DNA from: a bacterium BMS3Bbin09
GTDB taxonomy: Bacteria > Nitrospirota > Thermodesulfovibrionia > UBA6902
Length of the DNA stretch: 54,231 bases
Reading direction: 5' to 3'
Assembly (NCBI GenBank): GCA_002897915.1
Contig: BDTS01000023.1
Span: 1-54,231, forward strand
Program-made: the position numbers and the translations under genes
In this document: positions 20,309-29,587 of the stretch, in pieces
Numbering within the stretch: the first letter of the stretch is position 1
How the letters are laid out: each line of letters opens with the position of its first letter
The notes under the pieces: model-generated
What the model saw: only the letters and a program-made list of their open reading frames with translations
The model's database searches: none
Told to the model about the DNA's origin: nothing

Positions 20309-21487
20309 TTATTCTCTAACTCCAATGTATTCTTTTATGGCTTCGACTTTTCCGGTTTCAGCTACCTTGATCAGTTCATCAATTACATATTCCGCCTGAT
20401 CAGGAAGGTAATCTCTTCCGCCAAGGCCGAAGATCTTGTTAAGCATTGCCGGCTTGCTGTTCATTGACATAACAGCACCGGTGAGCTCAGAAAATAACGG
20501 GCCGTAACCTCCATATGAGTCAGCCCTGTCAAGGACAGTTATTGCCTTAACATGCTGTAGAGCTTTAGCTACTTTTTCAAAAGGGAAAGGCCTGAACATC
20601 CTGGGTTTGAGTAATCCGACTTTTACGCCTTTATCCCTGTATTGGTCGATTATGTCTTTGGTGGTGCCTGCCGCGGAACTCATGACAACAATCGCTATTT
20701 CAGCGTCATCAAGCCTGTATTCTTCAAAGAGACCGTATTTTCTGCCAGTTATTTTTTCGAATTCAGCCGCTACTTCAAGCACAACAGCCGGGACCTTCGT
20801 CATTACCTCATGCTGTGCTCTCTTGTACTCGTGGTAGAGGTCGGTAAGGATCAATGGGCCGTAGCTCTTCGGGTTGTCAAGGTCGAGCAAAGGATTGACC
20901 GCCTCGAACTTTCCTACGAAGTTTTTTACATCCGCGTCATCAATATATTCAACTCTCTCGATAGAGTGGCTGACGATAAAACCGTCCATGCAGACCATTG
21001 CCGGCACCCTGATCTCAAGGTGCTCCGCGATCCTGAAGGCCATTATGAGATTGTCATATGCTTCCTGTGCGTTCTCGGAATACATCTGTATCCAGCCTGT
21101 ATCCCTGGCGCCCATGCCGTCTGAATGGTCACCATGGATGTTAAGGGGAGCTGAAAGCGCCCTGTTTACCAGAGGCATAATTATGGGGAGTCTTGTTCCT
21201 GCTGCTATGTAAAGCATTTCCCACATGAGTGCGAGACCCTGTGACGATGTTGCCGTGGCAACCCTTCCGCCTGCGGCAGCAGCGCCTATGCATGCGCTCA
21301 TTGCACTGTGTTCGCTCTCTACGAGTACAAGTTCCGTATCAACCTTACCATCATTAACAAAGCCTGCAAACCTCTGCATGAGGTCAGTAGCTGGTGTAAT
21401 TGGATATGCTGCGCATACATCAGGGTTGATCTGCCTGAGGGCCTCTGCGCAGGCTTCGTTTCCTGTAACTGCAACTATCTTACCCAT
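20309..21487 (-). CDS. porA: Pyruvate:ferredoxin oxidoreductase alpha subunit
   Basis: TGNEACAEALRQINPDVCAAYPITPATDLMQRF, VESEHSAMSACIGAAAAGGRVATATSSQGLALMWEML. Confidence 0.93.
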   Translation of the reverse strand: MGKIVAVTGNEACAEALRQINPDVCAAYPITPATDLMQRFAGFVNDGKVDTELVLVESEHSAMSACIGAAAAGGRVATATSSQGLALMWEMLYIAAGTRLPIIMPLVNRALSAPLNIHGDHSDGMGARDTGWIQMYSENAQEAYDNLIMAFRIAEHLEIRVPAMVCMDGFIVSHSIERVEYIDDADVKNFVGKFEAVNPLLDLDNPKSYGPLILTDLYHEYKRAQHEVMTKVPAVVLEVAAEFEKITGRKYGLFEEYRLDDAEIAIVVMSSAAGTTKDIIDQYRDKGVKVGLLKPRMFRPFPFEKVAKALQHVKAITVLDRADSYGGYGPLFSELTGAVMSMNSKPAMLNKIFGLGGRDYLPDQAEYVIDELIKVAETGKVEAIKEYIGVRE

Positions 21488-21784
21488 TTATTTGCCCTCC
21501 TCTTCCATAACAATTGCTTTGTTGCCCTTTTTACCGGGGCACTCGAGGGCACAGATCCCACAGCCCTTGCAGTAATCAAAATCAAAATCTTCTCTTTTAC
21601 CTTCCGCGTTTACCTTGACTGACATGTCCGGGCAGTATATCCAGCAGAACATACACTGAATGCAGTTCTCTTCTATCCATCTCGGTCTCATTGACCGCCA
21701 TCCGCCTGTCTTGAACTTGACTGAACTTCCAGCTTCAAGGACAACGGAACCCTGGGGAAGTTCTTCCCAAAATTTCTTGCTCAT
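21488..21784 (-). CDS. porD: Pyruvate:ferredoxin oxidoreductase delta subunit (2x4Fe-4S)
   Basis: CIQCMFCWIYCPD and CKGCGICALECPG motifs; between porG and porA. Confidence 0.92.
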   Translation of the reverse strand: MSKKFWEELPQGSVVLEAGSSVKFKTGGWRSMRPRWIEENCIQCMFCWIYCPDMSVKVNAEGKREDFDFDYCKGCGICALECPGKKGNKAIVMEEEGK

Positions 21785-22356
21785 CCTTCCTTTACCTCCT
21801 CATATCCGCGTCTTGTGGCTTCAAGATTGCCGTCTATGATCTTCTGGGCAAATTTTTTGCCAAAGCTCTTTTTAACATTTTCCAGCATTACATCCATCTC
21901 GACAACTCCGGTAGCCTTTGTGAGAGCGCCCAGCATTGAAGAATTCGGGAGCGGCCTTCCGAAAGACTCAACAGCGATCTTTGTAGCATCTACTGTGAAT
22001 ACCTTCTGGCTCTCTTTTGCCTGGAGTTTTTCTCTAACCTCTTTAGGGGCCTTTGATGTGTTTACAAGGTAGATCGCGTCGTCCGGTGCTCCTTCGGAAA
22101 CATTTACAGCATCCATCAGTGTTGCATCCGCGATACTGATGACCTTTGGGTGAAGGACCGGACCGTACATCCTTATCACACTATCACTTATCCTGTTAAA
22201 CGCCCTGATAGGGGCACCCGCTCTTTCGGGACCATACTCAGGGAATGCCTGGACATAACCTCCGCCGCTCAGACAAGCGTCTGCAAGGACCTTGGCTGCG
22301 GTAACTGTACCCTGACCGCCGCGGCCGTGCCAGCGAATTTCAATTGCTTTTGCCAT
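21781..22356 (-). CDS. porG: Pyruvate:ferredoxin oxidoreductase gamma subunit
   Basis: EIRWHGRGGQGTVTAAKVLADACLSGGGYVQAFPEYGPERAGAPIRAF. Confidence 0.93.
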   Translation of the reverse strand: MAKAIEIRWHGRGGQGTVTAAKVLADACLSGGGYVQAFPEYGPERAGAPIRAFNRISDSVIRMYGPVLHPKVISIADATLMDAVNVSEGAPDDAIYLVNTSKAPKEVREKLQAKESQKVFTVDATKIAVESFGRPLPNSSMLGALTKATGVVEMDVMLENVKKSFGKKFAQKIIDGNLEATRRGYEEVKEG

Positions 22357-22568
22357 GTTGTTTTCCTCCGGGATACTTCGATATTTATACTATTAAATGA
22401 TACAGATATGGAGGTATACTATATCGTAAACAATTAATATTTTCAAGGGGTATTGCACTAAGAGTTCCTTGCAACTTATTGCCGGATAATGTTAAAAACT
22501 TTCATGACCATAAAGATTGTGGTTGATATTGAGACAAATATATAAGGCTAAATCAAGAATTAAGAATC

Positions 22569-23984
22569 ATGGCAAAAGAAGTCATATTAGAAAATAGTCA
22601 GGGTATGAAAGGATTTTCAGTGCTCGTTATCGAGGACAATACCCTTTCGTTAAAAGAGACTGTGACTGCCCTTGAGAAGGCTGGCGCGGAGGTCTTCAAT
22701 GTCCCGGACTCTGCCCATGCAGCGGGACTGCTGCTTCACGAGCGTATTGATGTGATAATCGGAACTCTCGACCTTGTCGACGAACAGTGTATCGAGGTTA
22801 TAAAGAACTATAAGGCTCGCATGCCAAAAGCCCTTTTTTATGTGCTTACCGGGCAGGAATATGATTCGGTCGAGATATCGCAGGAATCGGTAAGGCTTGT
22901 CATAGACGATTATATAAAGAAGCCGCTTGATGTTGACCGTTTTGCGGGCATGATCGCGGCCAGCATAGGCAGGCCGGACGGGGACAAGTCACTCGCGGTT
23001 GCAGACCCCCTGGTCAGGAAGGTAAAACCATATTTTCTGTTCCGTTCCCCTGTCATGCGCCGGACACTTGCGGATCTTCCCCAGATATCGATGTCTGACC
23101 AGACAGTATTGATAACAGGGGATACAGGCACAGGCAAGGAGATAATTGCCCGTGCCATCCATGTGCTGAGTAGCCGCGCCTCGGGCCCTTTTGTGCCGAT
23201 CAACTGCGGGGCCATCCCGGAGAGCCTTATCGAAGGGGAGCTCTTCGGCCATGAAAAGGGCGCGTTCACCGGGGCCGTAAAGACCAGGAGGGGGAAATTT
23301 GAGACTGCGCATAATGGTACGCTCTTTCTGGACGAGATCGGGGATATGCCGCTTAATCTCCAGGTGCGTCTGCTCCGCGTGCTTGAGGAAGGGCAGATAC
23401 ACCGCATAGGCAGTGAGGCCCCCGTTTCCATCAATGTGCGTGTTATAGGGGCCTCCAACATTGACCTTAAAAAGGCCGTTGACGACGGGCTTTTCCGTGA
23501 TGACCTCTATTACCGTATCAACGTGCTCCGCCTTGAGCTGCCGCCGCTGAACAAACGGATCGAAGATATCTCGCTACTCGCGGTCCACTTCCTGGAAAGG
23601 GCGTTTGCCGAGATGGGGCGCTTAAAGCCTTATCCAAGCCTATCGTCAGAGACAATCTATATCCTTGAACAATGCCCGTGGAAAGGGAATGTCCGTGAAC
23701 TCAGGAATGTCATGACGCGGGTCGCTACACTGCTTCCCGGGGACACGAACCAGATATTCCCTTTTCATATACTGCCCCATCTTGACAGGACGGACAAGGT
23801 TCCTGTAAATTCTTCCAATAAGAAGGAAGCAGAGGGCGTTTTTATCTGGTCAGGGACAAACCTTAAAGAGGTTGAAGAGATGCTTATCAATAAGACACTG
23901 AAAACAACCGGCGGGAACAGGACGCAGGCAGCCAAACTGCTCGGTATCAGCCTCCGTACACTTCGGAGGAAGCTGAATAAATGA
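22569..23984 (+). CDS. NtrC-like sigma-54 activator with (pseudo)receiver domain
   Basis: Receiver-like N-terminus; GDTGTGKE Walker A; GAFTGA; C-terminal Fis HTH (TQAAKLLGISLRTLRRKL). Confidence 0.92.
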   Translation: MAKEVILENSQGMKGFSVLVIEDNTLSLKETVTALEKAGAEVFNVPDSAHAAGLLLHERIDVIIGTLDLVDEQCIEVIKNYKARMPKALFYVLTGQEYDSVEISQESVRLVIDDYIKKPLDVDRFAGMIAASIGRPDGDKSLAVADPLVRKVKPYFLFRSPVMRRTLADLPQISMSDQTVLITGDTGTGKEIIARAIHVLSSRASGPFVPINCGAIPESLIEGELFGHEKGAFTGAVKTRRGKFETAHNGTLFLDEIGDMPLNLQVRLLRVLEEGQIHRIGSEAPVSINVRVIGASNIDLKKAVDDGLFRDDLYYRINVLRLELPPLNKRIEDISLLAVHFLERAFAEMGRLKPYPSLSSETIYILEQCPWKGNVRELRNVMTRVATLLPGDTNQIFPFHILPHLDRTDKVPVNSSNKKEAEGVFIWSGTNLKEVEEMLINKTLKTTGGNRTQAAKLLGISLRTLRRKLNK

Positions 23985-24793
23985 ATTTCATAAAATCTAT
24001 CACTTTTATTAAAAAGAGATACCTAATACTGTGTATCCTGTCCCTGCCGCTGGCAATGCCGCTGCTCACAGGCGAATTCGACCTTACAGGCATGGTACAT
24101 AATTTCAATAAAAAAGGTCCTTTACTGAGAAGCGAGGTTCCTGATTTTAGCGGTATAAGTGATATGGAAGAGAAGAAAAGGAGCTTTTTTGAGTTTATCC
24201 GCCCTGAGATAGAGGCAGAGAATGCGAGAGTTCTTGTAAATCGGGAAAGGCTTCTGGACCTTTATAAGCAATACCGGAATAAGATCATATTCTCCATGGA
24301 AGATAAGGCATGGCTCGAAAAACTAAAGGTCAAATACAGGGTTAATGATAATTATGATGATCCGGAAATTGCATGGATAAAGCTGATAAGGCGGGTTGAT
24401 ATACTGCCTGTGGAGCTGGCGCTGGCCCAGGCTGCCAAGGAGTCGGGGTGGGGTACCTCCCGTTTCGCAAGGGCTGGCAATAATATTTTTGGCCAGTGGT
24501 GTTTTAAAGAGGGCTGCGGTATTGTGCCCGTCAATCGTGAAGAGGGGGCGAAACATGAGGTTCGGACGTTTAAATCCGTCAATGCGTCCGTGCGCAGCTA
24601 TATCCATAACCTTAATACTCATAGTGCATATAAGGAGTTCAGGAGTCTGCGTTTCGAGCAGCGCCGGGTTGGTAAAAAACTGGATGGATATTCTCTTGTA
24701 TCCGGGTTGCCGAGTTATTCCGAGCGGGGAGAGGCATATCTTGATGAGATACGCGATATGATGCTGGCCAATATGCATATCATGGGTTCATAA
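23981..24793 (+). CDS. Bax-like glucosaminidase-domain protein
   Basis: VELALAQAAKESGWGTSRFARAGNNIFGQWCF glucosaminidase motif; N-terminal hydrophobic segment. Confidence 0.88.
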   Translation: MNFIKSITFIKKRYLILCILSLPLAMPLLTGEFDLTGMVHNFNKKGPLLRSEVPDFSGISDMEEKKRSFFEFIRPEIEAENARVLVNRERLLDLYKQYRNKIIFSMEDKAWLEKLKVKYRVNDNYDDPEIAWIKLIRRVDILPVELALAQAAKESGWGTSRFARAGNNIFGQWCFKEGCGIVPVNREEGAKHEVRTFKSVNASVRSYIHNLNTHSAYKEFRSLRFEQRRVGKKLDGYSLVSGLPSYSERGEAYLDEIRDMMLANMHIMGS

Positions 24794-25851
24794 TGAAGAC
24801 ATCAAACAGGATAATACTCTTACTTTCATATTTAATACTAATGACGCTCTGTTTCAGCACTGTCGCGCTTTCGGCTGAGCATGCAGTGGTACTGCAGTAC
24901 CATCATTTTGGAGACAATATGCCTCCATCGACAAGCATAACGCTTGAGCAGTTTGACCAGCAACTCAAATATCTTTCGGAAAATGAATATAATGTATGGC
25001 CCCTCGAAAAGATAGTTGCTTACTTGAGGGAGAAGAAGGAACTCCCTGACAGATGTGTTGCCATAACAATTGACGATGCGTATGTTTCCGTATATGAAGA
25101 GGCCTTTCCCCGGCTTAAGAAGCTTGGCTATCCGTTTACGGTCTTTGTGCCGACGGAAGGAGTTGAGAAGGGGATAAAGAGCTATCTCACGTGGGAGCAG
25201 ATGAGAGAGATGCAGGGGGCCGGAGCTGTATTTGCCAGCCACAGCCACAGCCACGACTATCTCATCAGAAGGCAGCCAGGAGAAACTGAAGATGCATGGA
25301 TAGACAGGGTAATAAATGATATAGATAAATCCCTGAACATTCTTAAAGAAAAGCTCGGTTCTGCGTCTAAATTGTTTGCATACCCTTACGGGGAGTACAA
25401 TATCTCTCTGAAACAGATAATACGAAGTCTGGGCCTGACAGGCTTCGGTCAGCAATCAGGCGGTATATGGTATGGGAGCGACTTTGCGGCACTGCCCAGG
25501 TTTCCCATGGCTGCGAACTTCGCGGAAATGGACCAATTTATCACAAAGGTACGAAGCATGCCCCTTCCAGTAATATCCGTGGAACCTGGTGAACCGGTCC
25601 TGCCTCACGATGTATTAAAACCTGTCCTGAGGCTGACACTTGCACCCGGTGATTATCTGCCCGATTCCCTGACCTGTTATTCCGGGGAGCAGGGCAGGAT
25701 CAATGTCCGCTGGCTCGACCGGGATAAAGGCATTGTGGAGATCGTCCCGAATCAAGAGCTCTCCAAAGGCCGAAGCCGCTACAACTGTACGGCGCGTCAC
25801 AAAAAAGAGGACCGCTACTTCTGGTATAGCCATCTTTGGATAAGGGAATAG
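24793..25851 (+). CDS. Polysaccharide deacetylase (NodB-type)
   Basis: Signal peptide; VAITIDDAYVSVYEEAFPRLKKLGYPFTVFVPTE, FASHSHSHDYL, FAYPYGEYN. Confidence 0.92.
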   Translation: MKTSNRIILLLSYLILMTLCFSTVALSAEHAVVLQYHHFGDNMPPSTSITLEQFDQQLKYLSENEYNVWPLEKIVAYLREKKELPDRCVAITIDDAYVSVYEEAFPRLKKLGYPFTVFVPTEGVEKGIKSYLTWEQMREMQGAGAVFASHSHSHDYLIRRQPGETEDAWIDRVINDIDKSLNILKEKLGSASKLFAYPYGEYNISLKQIIRSLGLTGFGQQSGGIWYGSDFAALPRFPMAANFAEMDQFITKVRSMPLPVISVEPGEPVLPHDVLKPVLRLTLAPGDYLPDSLTCYSGEQGRINVRWLDRDKGIVEIVPNQELSKGRSRYNCTARHKKEDRYFWYSHLWIRE

Positions 25852-25911
25852 GTCATATAAGACCTATTAGTCCTATTGGTATAAGTCCTATAAGTCTTAT
25901 TCGACCTATCT

Positions 25912-25942
25912 ATACTTGTTTTGTTTTATCCAAAACAAGTAT
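25912..25942 (+). terminator. Hairpin ATACTTGTTTTG-ttttatc-CAAAACAAGTAT
   Basis: Perfect 12-bp stem, 7-nt loop, 60 bp after a stop codon; no strong T tract, so terminator function is uncertain. Confidence 0.45.
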
Positions 25943-26017
25943 GATTAGAATTCATATATAATTCACATCTTAGTGATAATGTAAATTAAATAAATGGAAT
26001 TTTAAAGGAGCGATAAT

Positions 26018-26767
26018 ATGAAAAATATCTTAAGGATGTTCGCATTGATCGGGATTTTGGTTCTTACGGGCGGCATGAGCATTTCTTACGCACAGCCTCC
26101 GATGACGGAGGTTCCGCATAGTGATACGTCTTCCAACCCAGGGGTCAATTCACTTAAGGGCAAGGTCGTTGAAACAATGAACAGCGGCGGCTATACCTAC
26201 ATAAATATCGAGCAGGACGGCAAGGCAACCTGGGCTGCTGTGCCAGCAATGCAGGTTACGGTCGGGCAGGATGTTTCTGTTATGCCAGGGTTTGTAATGA
26301 ATAATTTCAAGAGCAGTTCGCTTGACCGCACCTTCGAGAGCATTGTCTTTTCCTCGGGAATCGCGGGAGATGAAGCTAAGACCTCCGATGCCATGCTTTC
26401 AGGCGGTGGACATGCCGGGGCAACTCCCGCTGAAAAGGTAGAAAATATAAAGGTAGATAAGGCTGAGGGTCCGGACGCATACACAGTTGCCGAGCTTCAT
26501 GCAAAACGGGGCGACCTCGATACAAAGAATGTTGTTCTCAGGGGACAGGTCGTCAAGGTTGGCAAGGCAATAATGGGTAAGAATTGGATACATATACAGG
26601 ACGGAAGCGGAAGTGTTTCAGACGGGACCAACGATATTATCGTAACATCTCAGGACGTTCCTGAAGTTGGGACGGTTGCAATTGCAAAAGGGACCCTGCA
26701 TAAAGATAAGGACTTCGGGATGGGTTACTTTTATACCGTGATCATAGAAGATGGAAGCATAAAATAA
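26018..26767 (+). CDS. Secreted NrfJ-like / OB-fold protein
   Basis: Signal peptide; KGKVVETMNSGGYTYINIEQDGKATWAAVPAM; C-terminal OB-like VVLRGQVVKVGKAIMGKNWIHIQDGSG. Confidence 0.75.
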   Translation: MKNILRMFALIGILVLTGGMSISYAQPPMTEVPHSDTSSNPGVNSLKGKVVETMNSGGYTYINIEQDGKATWAAVPAMQVTVGQDVSVMPGFVMNNFKSSSLDRTFESIVFSSGIAGDEAKTSDAMLSGGGHAGATPAEKVENIKVDKAEGPDAYTVAELHAKRGDLDTKNVVLRGQVVKVGKAIMGKNWIHIQDGSGSVSDGTNDIIVTSQDVPEVGTVAIAKGTLHKDKDFGMGYFYTVIIEDGSIK

Positions 26768-26785
26768 TCGCGAAAGTTATTGTAG

Positions 26786-26806
26786 GGGCAGGTTTAAAAC
26801 CTGCCC
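26786..26806. terminator. Hairpin GGGCAGGTTT-a-AAACCTGCCC between convergent genes
   Basis: Same motif as at 14663; followed by TTATTTTTTTG. Confidence 0.7.
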
Positions 26807-27094
26807 TTATTTTTTTGTTTTCCAGTCATCAACATTTCTCACGCCATTTAATTTTACGATCTTGTTTTTTGAGGATTGCCCGGAAACGATCTCTACATCC
26901 TTTTTGGCGATCCTGAATCCCTTTGCGAGTACTTCGATGAGTTCTTTATTGGCTTTCCCTTCGATTGGAGGGGAGGTGAGCTTGACCTTTAGCGCGTTGC
27001 CGTACGGACCGACGATCTCCGCGCGGGATGAGCGCGGCTCAACTTTAATATTAAGCGTGAGAAAAGTGTCTGTCTTTGGCTTCCCCATTTTCAC
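26807..27094 (-). CDS. DUF167/YggU-family protein
   Basis: LNIKVEPRSSRAEIVGPYGNALKVKLTSPPIEGKANKELIEVLAKGFRIAKKDVEIVSGQSSKNKIVKL. Confidence 0.92.
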   Translation of the reverse strand: MKMGKPKTDTFLTLNIKVEPRSSRAEIVGPYGNALKVKLTSPPIEGKANKELIEVLAKGFRIAKKDVEIVSGQSSKNKIVKLNGVRNVDDWKTKK

Positions 27095-27112
27095 CTTTCG
27101 AGCCCCGGTAGT

Positions 27113-27185
27113 CTATTATTTGCGAAGCAAATTATTGGGGCGAAGCCCCCGTGTAGCGTTTTCGAAGAAAACTACGGGGGCCCAC
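27113..27185. repeat. Compound palindromic element with C(GAA)G-loop hairpins
   Basis: TTTGC-GAA-GCAAA, GGGGC-GAA-GCCCC, GTTTTC-GAA-GAAAAC and outer CCCCCGTGTAG...CTACGGGGG. Confidence 0.8.
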
Positions 27186-27190
27186 TTCTG

Positions 27191-28087
27191 TCATGCAAAC
27201 ACAATCCCCATCTTAATTATATTGAGAGGCGGCAGATAACTGCCGATAGCGAGCAGGTCGCCGTCAGGTGTCGTTATCCGTATGCCGGTTTTATTTTCGT
27301 ATTCCTCTGAAAGCTCGGAATCCTTCAGCGTTATGGGGTTCCCGTGAATGACTGCCTTGATCTGATCTGCCTTAATTATGAACTCGGGCATCCAGTAAAG
27401 CGCCTCGTTCAGAGTATATATGCCTTTGTTCAATTGCGCCCTTTCGGCGGCTGACATCAGCTCATCGGGGCTCAGGCTCTCATTCAGACTGAATGATCCT
27501 ATGGAAGTGCGTTCAAGTTCAGAGAGGTGTGCCTCGGTGCCGAGCTTTTGGCCTATGTCATAAGAGAGAGTTCTTATGTATGTGCCTTTTGAACAGCGTA
27601 CCTTGAACTCAACATAAGGGATGTTTATTCTTAGGAGTTCAATGCTGTAGATAGTGATCTCCCTCGGCTTACGTTCGATCTCAATGCCCTGTCTCGCGTA
27701 CTTGTAAAGGGCCTTCCCCTTGTGCTTGAGGGCCGAGAACATGGGCGGCTGCTGCAATATCCTGCCCTCAAACGCTTTAAGGGCTTCCCTGATCGCGTTT
27801 TCGTCAAAATCGATCTTATCACTGGATGCGGTCTCTATTCCACGTGCATCCTGCGTGTCTGTCGATTCTCCGAGTTTCAGAACAGCGCGGTATTCCTTGT
27901 CAAGGTCCGTGAAATATGAGGCGAGACGGGTAGCCTTGTTAATACAGACGAGCAGGAGTCCGGTTGCCATCGGGTCGAGCGTGCCAGTATGCCCGGCTTT
28001 TTTTACATTAAGTATTCTTTTGACTTTTGTGACAGCGTCCTGGGATGTGATGTCCCGGGGTTTGTTGAGGCTTATAATAATGTCCAT
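27191..28087 (-). CDS. truB: tRNA pseudouridine synthase B
   Basis: NKPRDITSQDAVTKVKRILNVKKAGHTGTLDPMATGLLLVCINKATR; SKGTYIRTLSYDIG. Confidence 0.95.
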   Translation of the reverse strand: MDIIISLNKPRDITSQDAVTKVKRILNVKKAGHTGTLDPMATGLLLVCINKATRLASYFTDLDKEYRAVLKLGESTDTQDARGIETASSDKIDFDENAIREALKAFEGRILQQPPMFSALKHKGKALYKYARQGIEIERKPREITIYSIELLRINIPYVEFKVRCSKGTYIRTLSYDIGQKLGTEAHLSELERTSIGSFSLNESLSPDELMSAAERAQLNKGIYTLNEALYWMPEFIIKADQIKAVIHGNPITLKDSELSEEYENKTGIRITTPDGDLLAIGSYLPPLNIIKMGIVFA

Positions 28088-28094
28088 CTTTATG

Positions 28095-29072
28095 CTATTT
28101 TTTCATTTCTTTCTTTATCGCTTTTAATATTTTATCCTGTACTTCTTTTAACGAGCCAGTTACCCTGCATCCTGCGGCAGGGGCGTGTCCGCCTCCATCA
28201 AAGCTTTTTGCGATCTTCTGGACATTTATCTTGCCTTTTGAACGTAGACTGACCTTATATGCATTGGTGCCGTTGTACCTGAAGAAGACAGCGACCTCGA
28301 CTCCTTTGACCTTCCTTGGGAAATCTACAAAGTCTTCACAGTTACCAGGTGTCGCACCGGTTTTTTTGAACATCGAGTCTGTCGTAGAGATCCATGCTAC
28401 ACTATTCTTTCTCTCGAGTGTCGCGAGACTTAGGCCCAGCAGCTTCATTGACCTGTAGGGTTTGTTTTCGTATATCTCTTTGGATATGCTCCAGGGTTTT
28501 GCGCCCGCCTCAACAAGGTGAGAGGCGATCCTTAAAGCCTCGGGAGATGAATTGGAATATCTGAACCCTCCGGTATCCACGATTATGGCCGCGTACAGGT
28601 TGGCTGCTATATTTTTTTCTATATCGATCTTCAGTGCCTTTAAAAGTTTGTAGACTATCATTCCGGTAGCTGCTGAGCCGGTATCGATTATACATTCAGC
28701 CAGGGACCTGTGAAATCCTGACCTTGCGGTGCTTGCGGGCAGAACATGATGGTCAAGGACAATAATATTTTTTGCGCTTATGGACTCGAACCCTGTCCTG
28801 TCCAGCGTGTTGCAGTCCAGAATAAAAAGGAGGTCGCACTCCTTTTTTGGTGGTGAGTGTTTCACTGTCTTTGCTGACGGAAGAAACTCCAGGGATTCAG
28901 GCAAAGGATCCTTTGTGAGGACGGTCACATCTTTTTTCCCTATTTTTTTCAGTCCGAGCGCCAGTCCCAGACATGAGCCTACGGAATCGCCGTCAGGGTT
29001 GATATGGCCTGTAATAACGAATGAGTTGCTTTGTTTTATTAGCCGGATAAGTTTAGAAGAGATCTTCATCAT
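28095..29072 (-). CDS. nrnA: DHH/DHHA1 bifunctional oligoribonuclease/PAP phosphatase
   Basis: GHINPDGDSVGSCLGLALGL, VLDHHVLP, FDGGGHAPAAGCRV; start shortened from 29108 to reduce overlap with rbfA. Confidence 0.9.
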   Translation of the reverse strand: MMKISSKLIRLIKQSNSFVITGHINPDGDSVGSCLGLALGLKKIGKKDVTVLTKDPLPESLEFLPSAKTVKHSPPKKECDLLFILDCNTLDRTGFESISAKNIIVLDHHVLPASTARSGFHRSLAECIIDTGSAATGMIVYKLLKALKIDIEKNIAANLYAAIIVDTGGFRYSNSSPEALRIASHLVEAGAKPWSISKEIYENKPYRSMKLLGLSLATLERKNSVAWISTTDSMFKKTGATPGNCEDFVDFPRKVKGVEVAVFFRYNGTNAYKVSLRSKGKINVQKIAKSFDGGGHAPAAGCRVTGSLKEVQDKILKAIKKEMKK

Positions 29073-29430
29073 CGCCTTGAATTGCCTTTCCGGATTTGAT
29101 ATCATCAAACAGCTTGTCTATCTTCATGCCGTACTTGATCGCTTCGTCGATCTTGAACCTGAGTGATGGTACGAACCTCATTGTTAATCTCTTTGCCAGT
29201 TCGCCCTTTATGAACGGCCCAAGCGCGTTTAGCTTGCTTACCGTCCTGTCACCTTCTTCGGTCTTCAGGACACTAACATATATTGTCGCACTCCTGAGGT
29301 CGTCACTAACATTTGCACCTGTAACAGTTATAAAGCCGAGGGACTTGTGCTTTACCTTGTTCATTATAATATCGGCGACTTCTTCCTTTATCAGGTCACC
29401 GACCCTTACTGAACGTTTATATGGTTGCAT
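29053..29430 (-). CDS. rbfA: 30S ribosome-binding factor A
   Basis: RSVRVGDLIKEEVADIIMNKVKHKSLGFITVTGANVSDDLRSATIYVSV. Confidence 0.93.
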   Translation of the reverse strand: MQPYKRSVRVGDLIKEEVADIIMNKVKHKSLGFITVTGANVSDDLRSATIYVSVLKTEEGDRTVSKLNALGPFIKGELAKRLTMRFVPSLRFKIDEAIKYGMKIDKLFDDIKSGKAIQGDDEDLF

Positions 29431-29587
29431 AATTAGCTCCGGTAATTAAGTTGTTAGCTGATAACTATAAGTTAATAGCTTTTTTATCATAGCATTTCCA
29501 TATCGGAAATTTGGATTTCAGAGAAGTTGCTTCGGGTATATGCAGATCAAGTGTAAGGAGACCGGCTATCATGTCATTATAAAAGTT

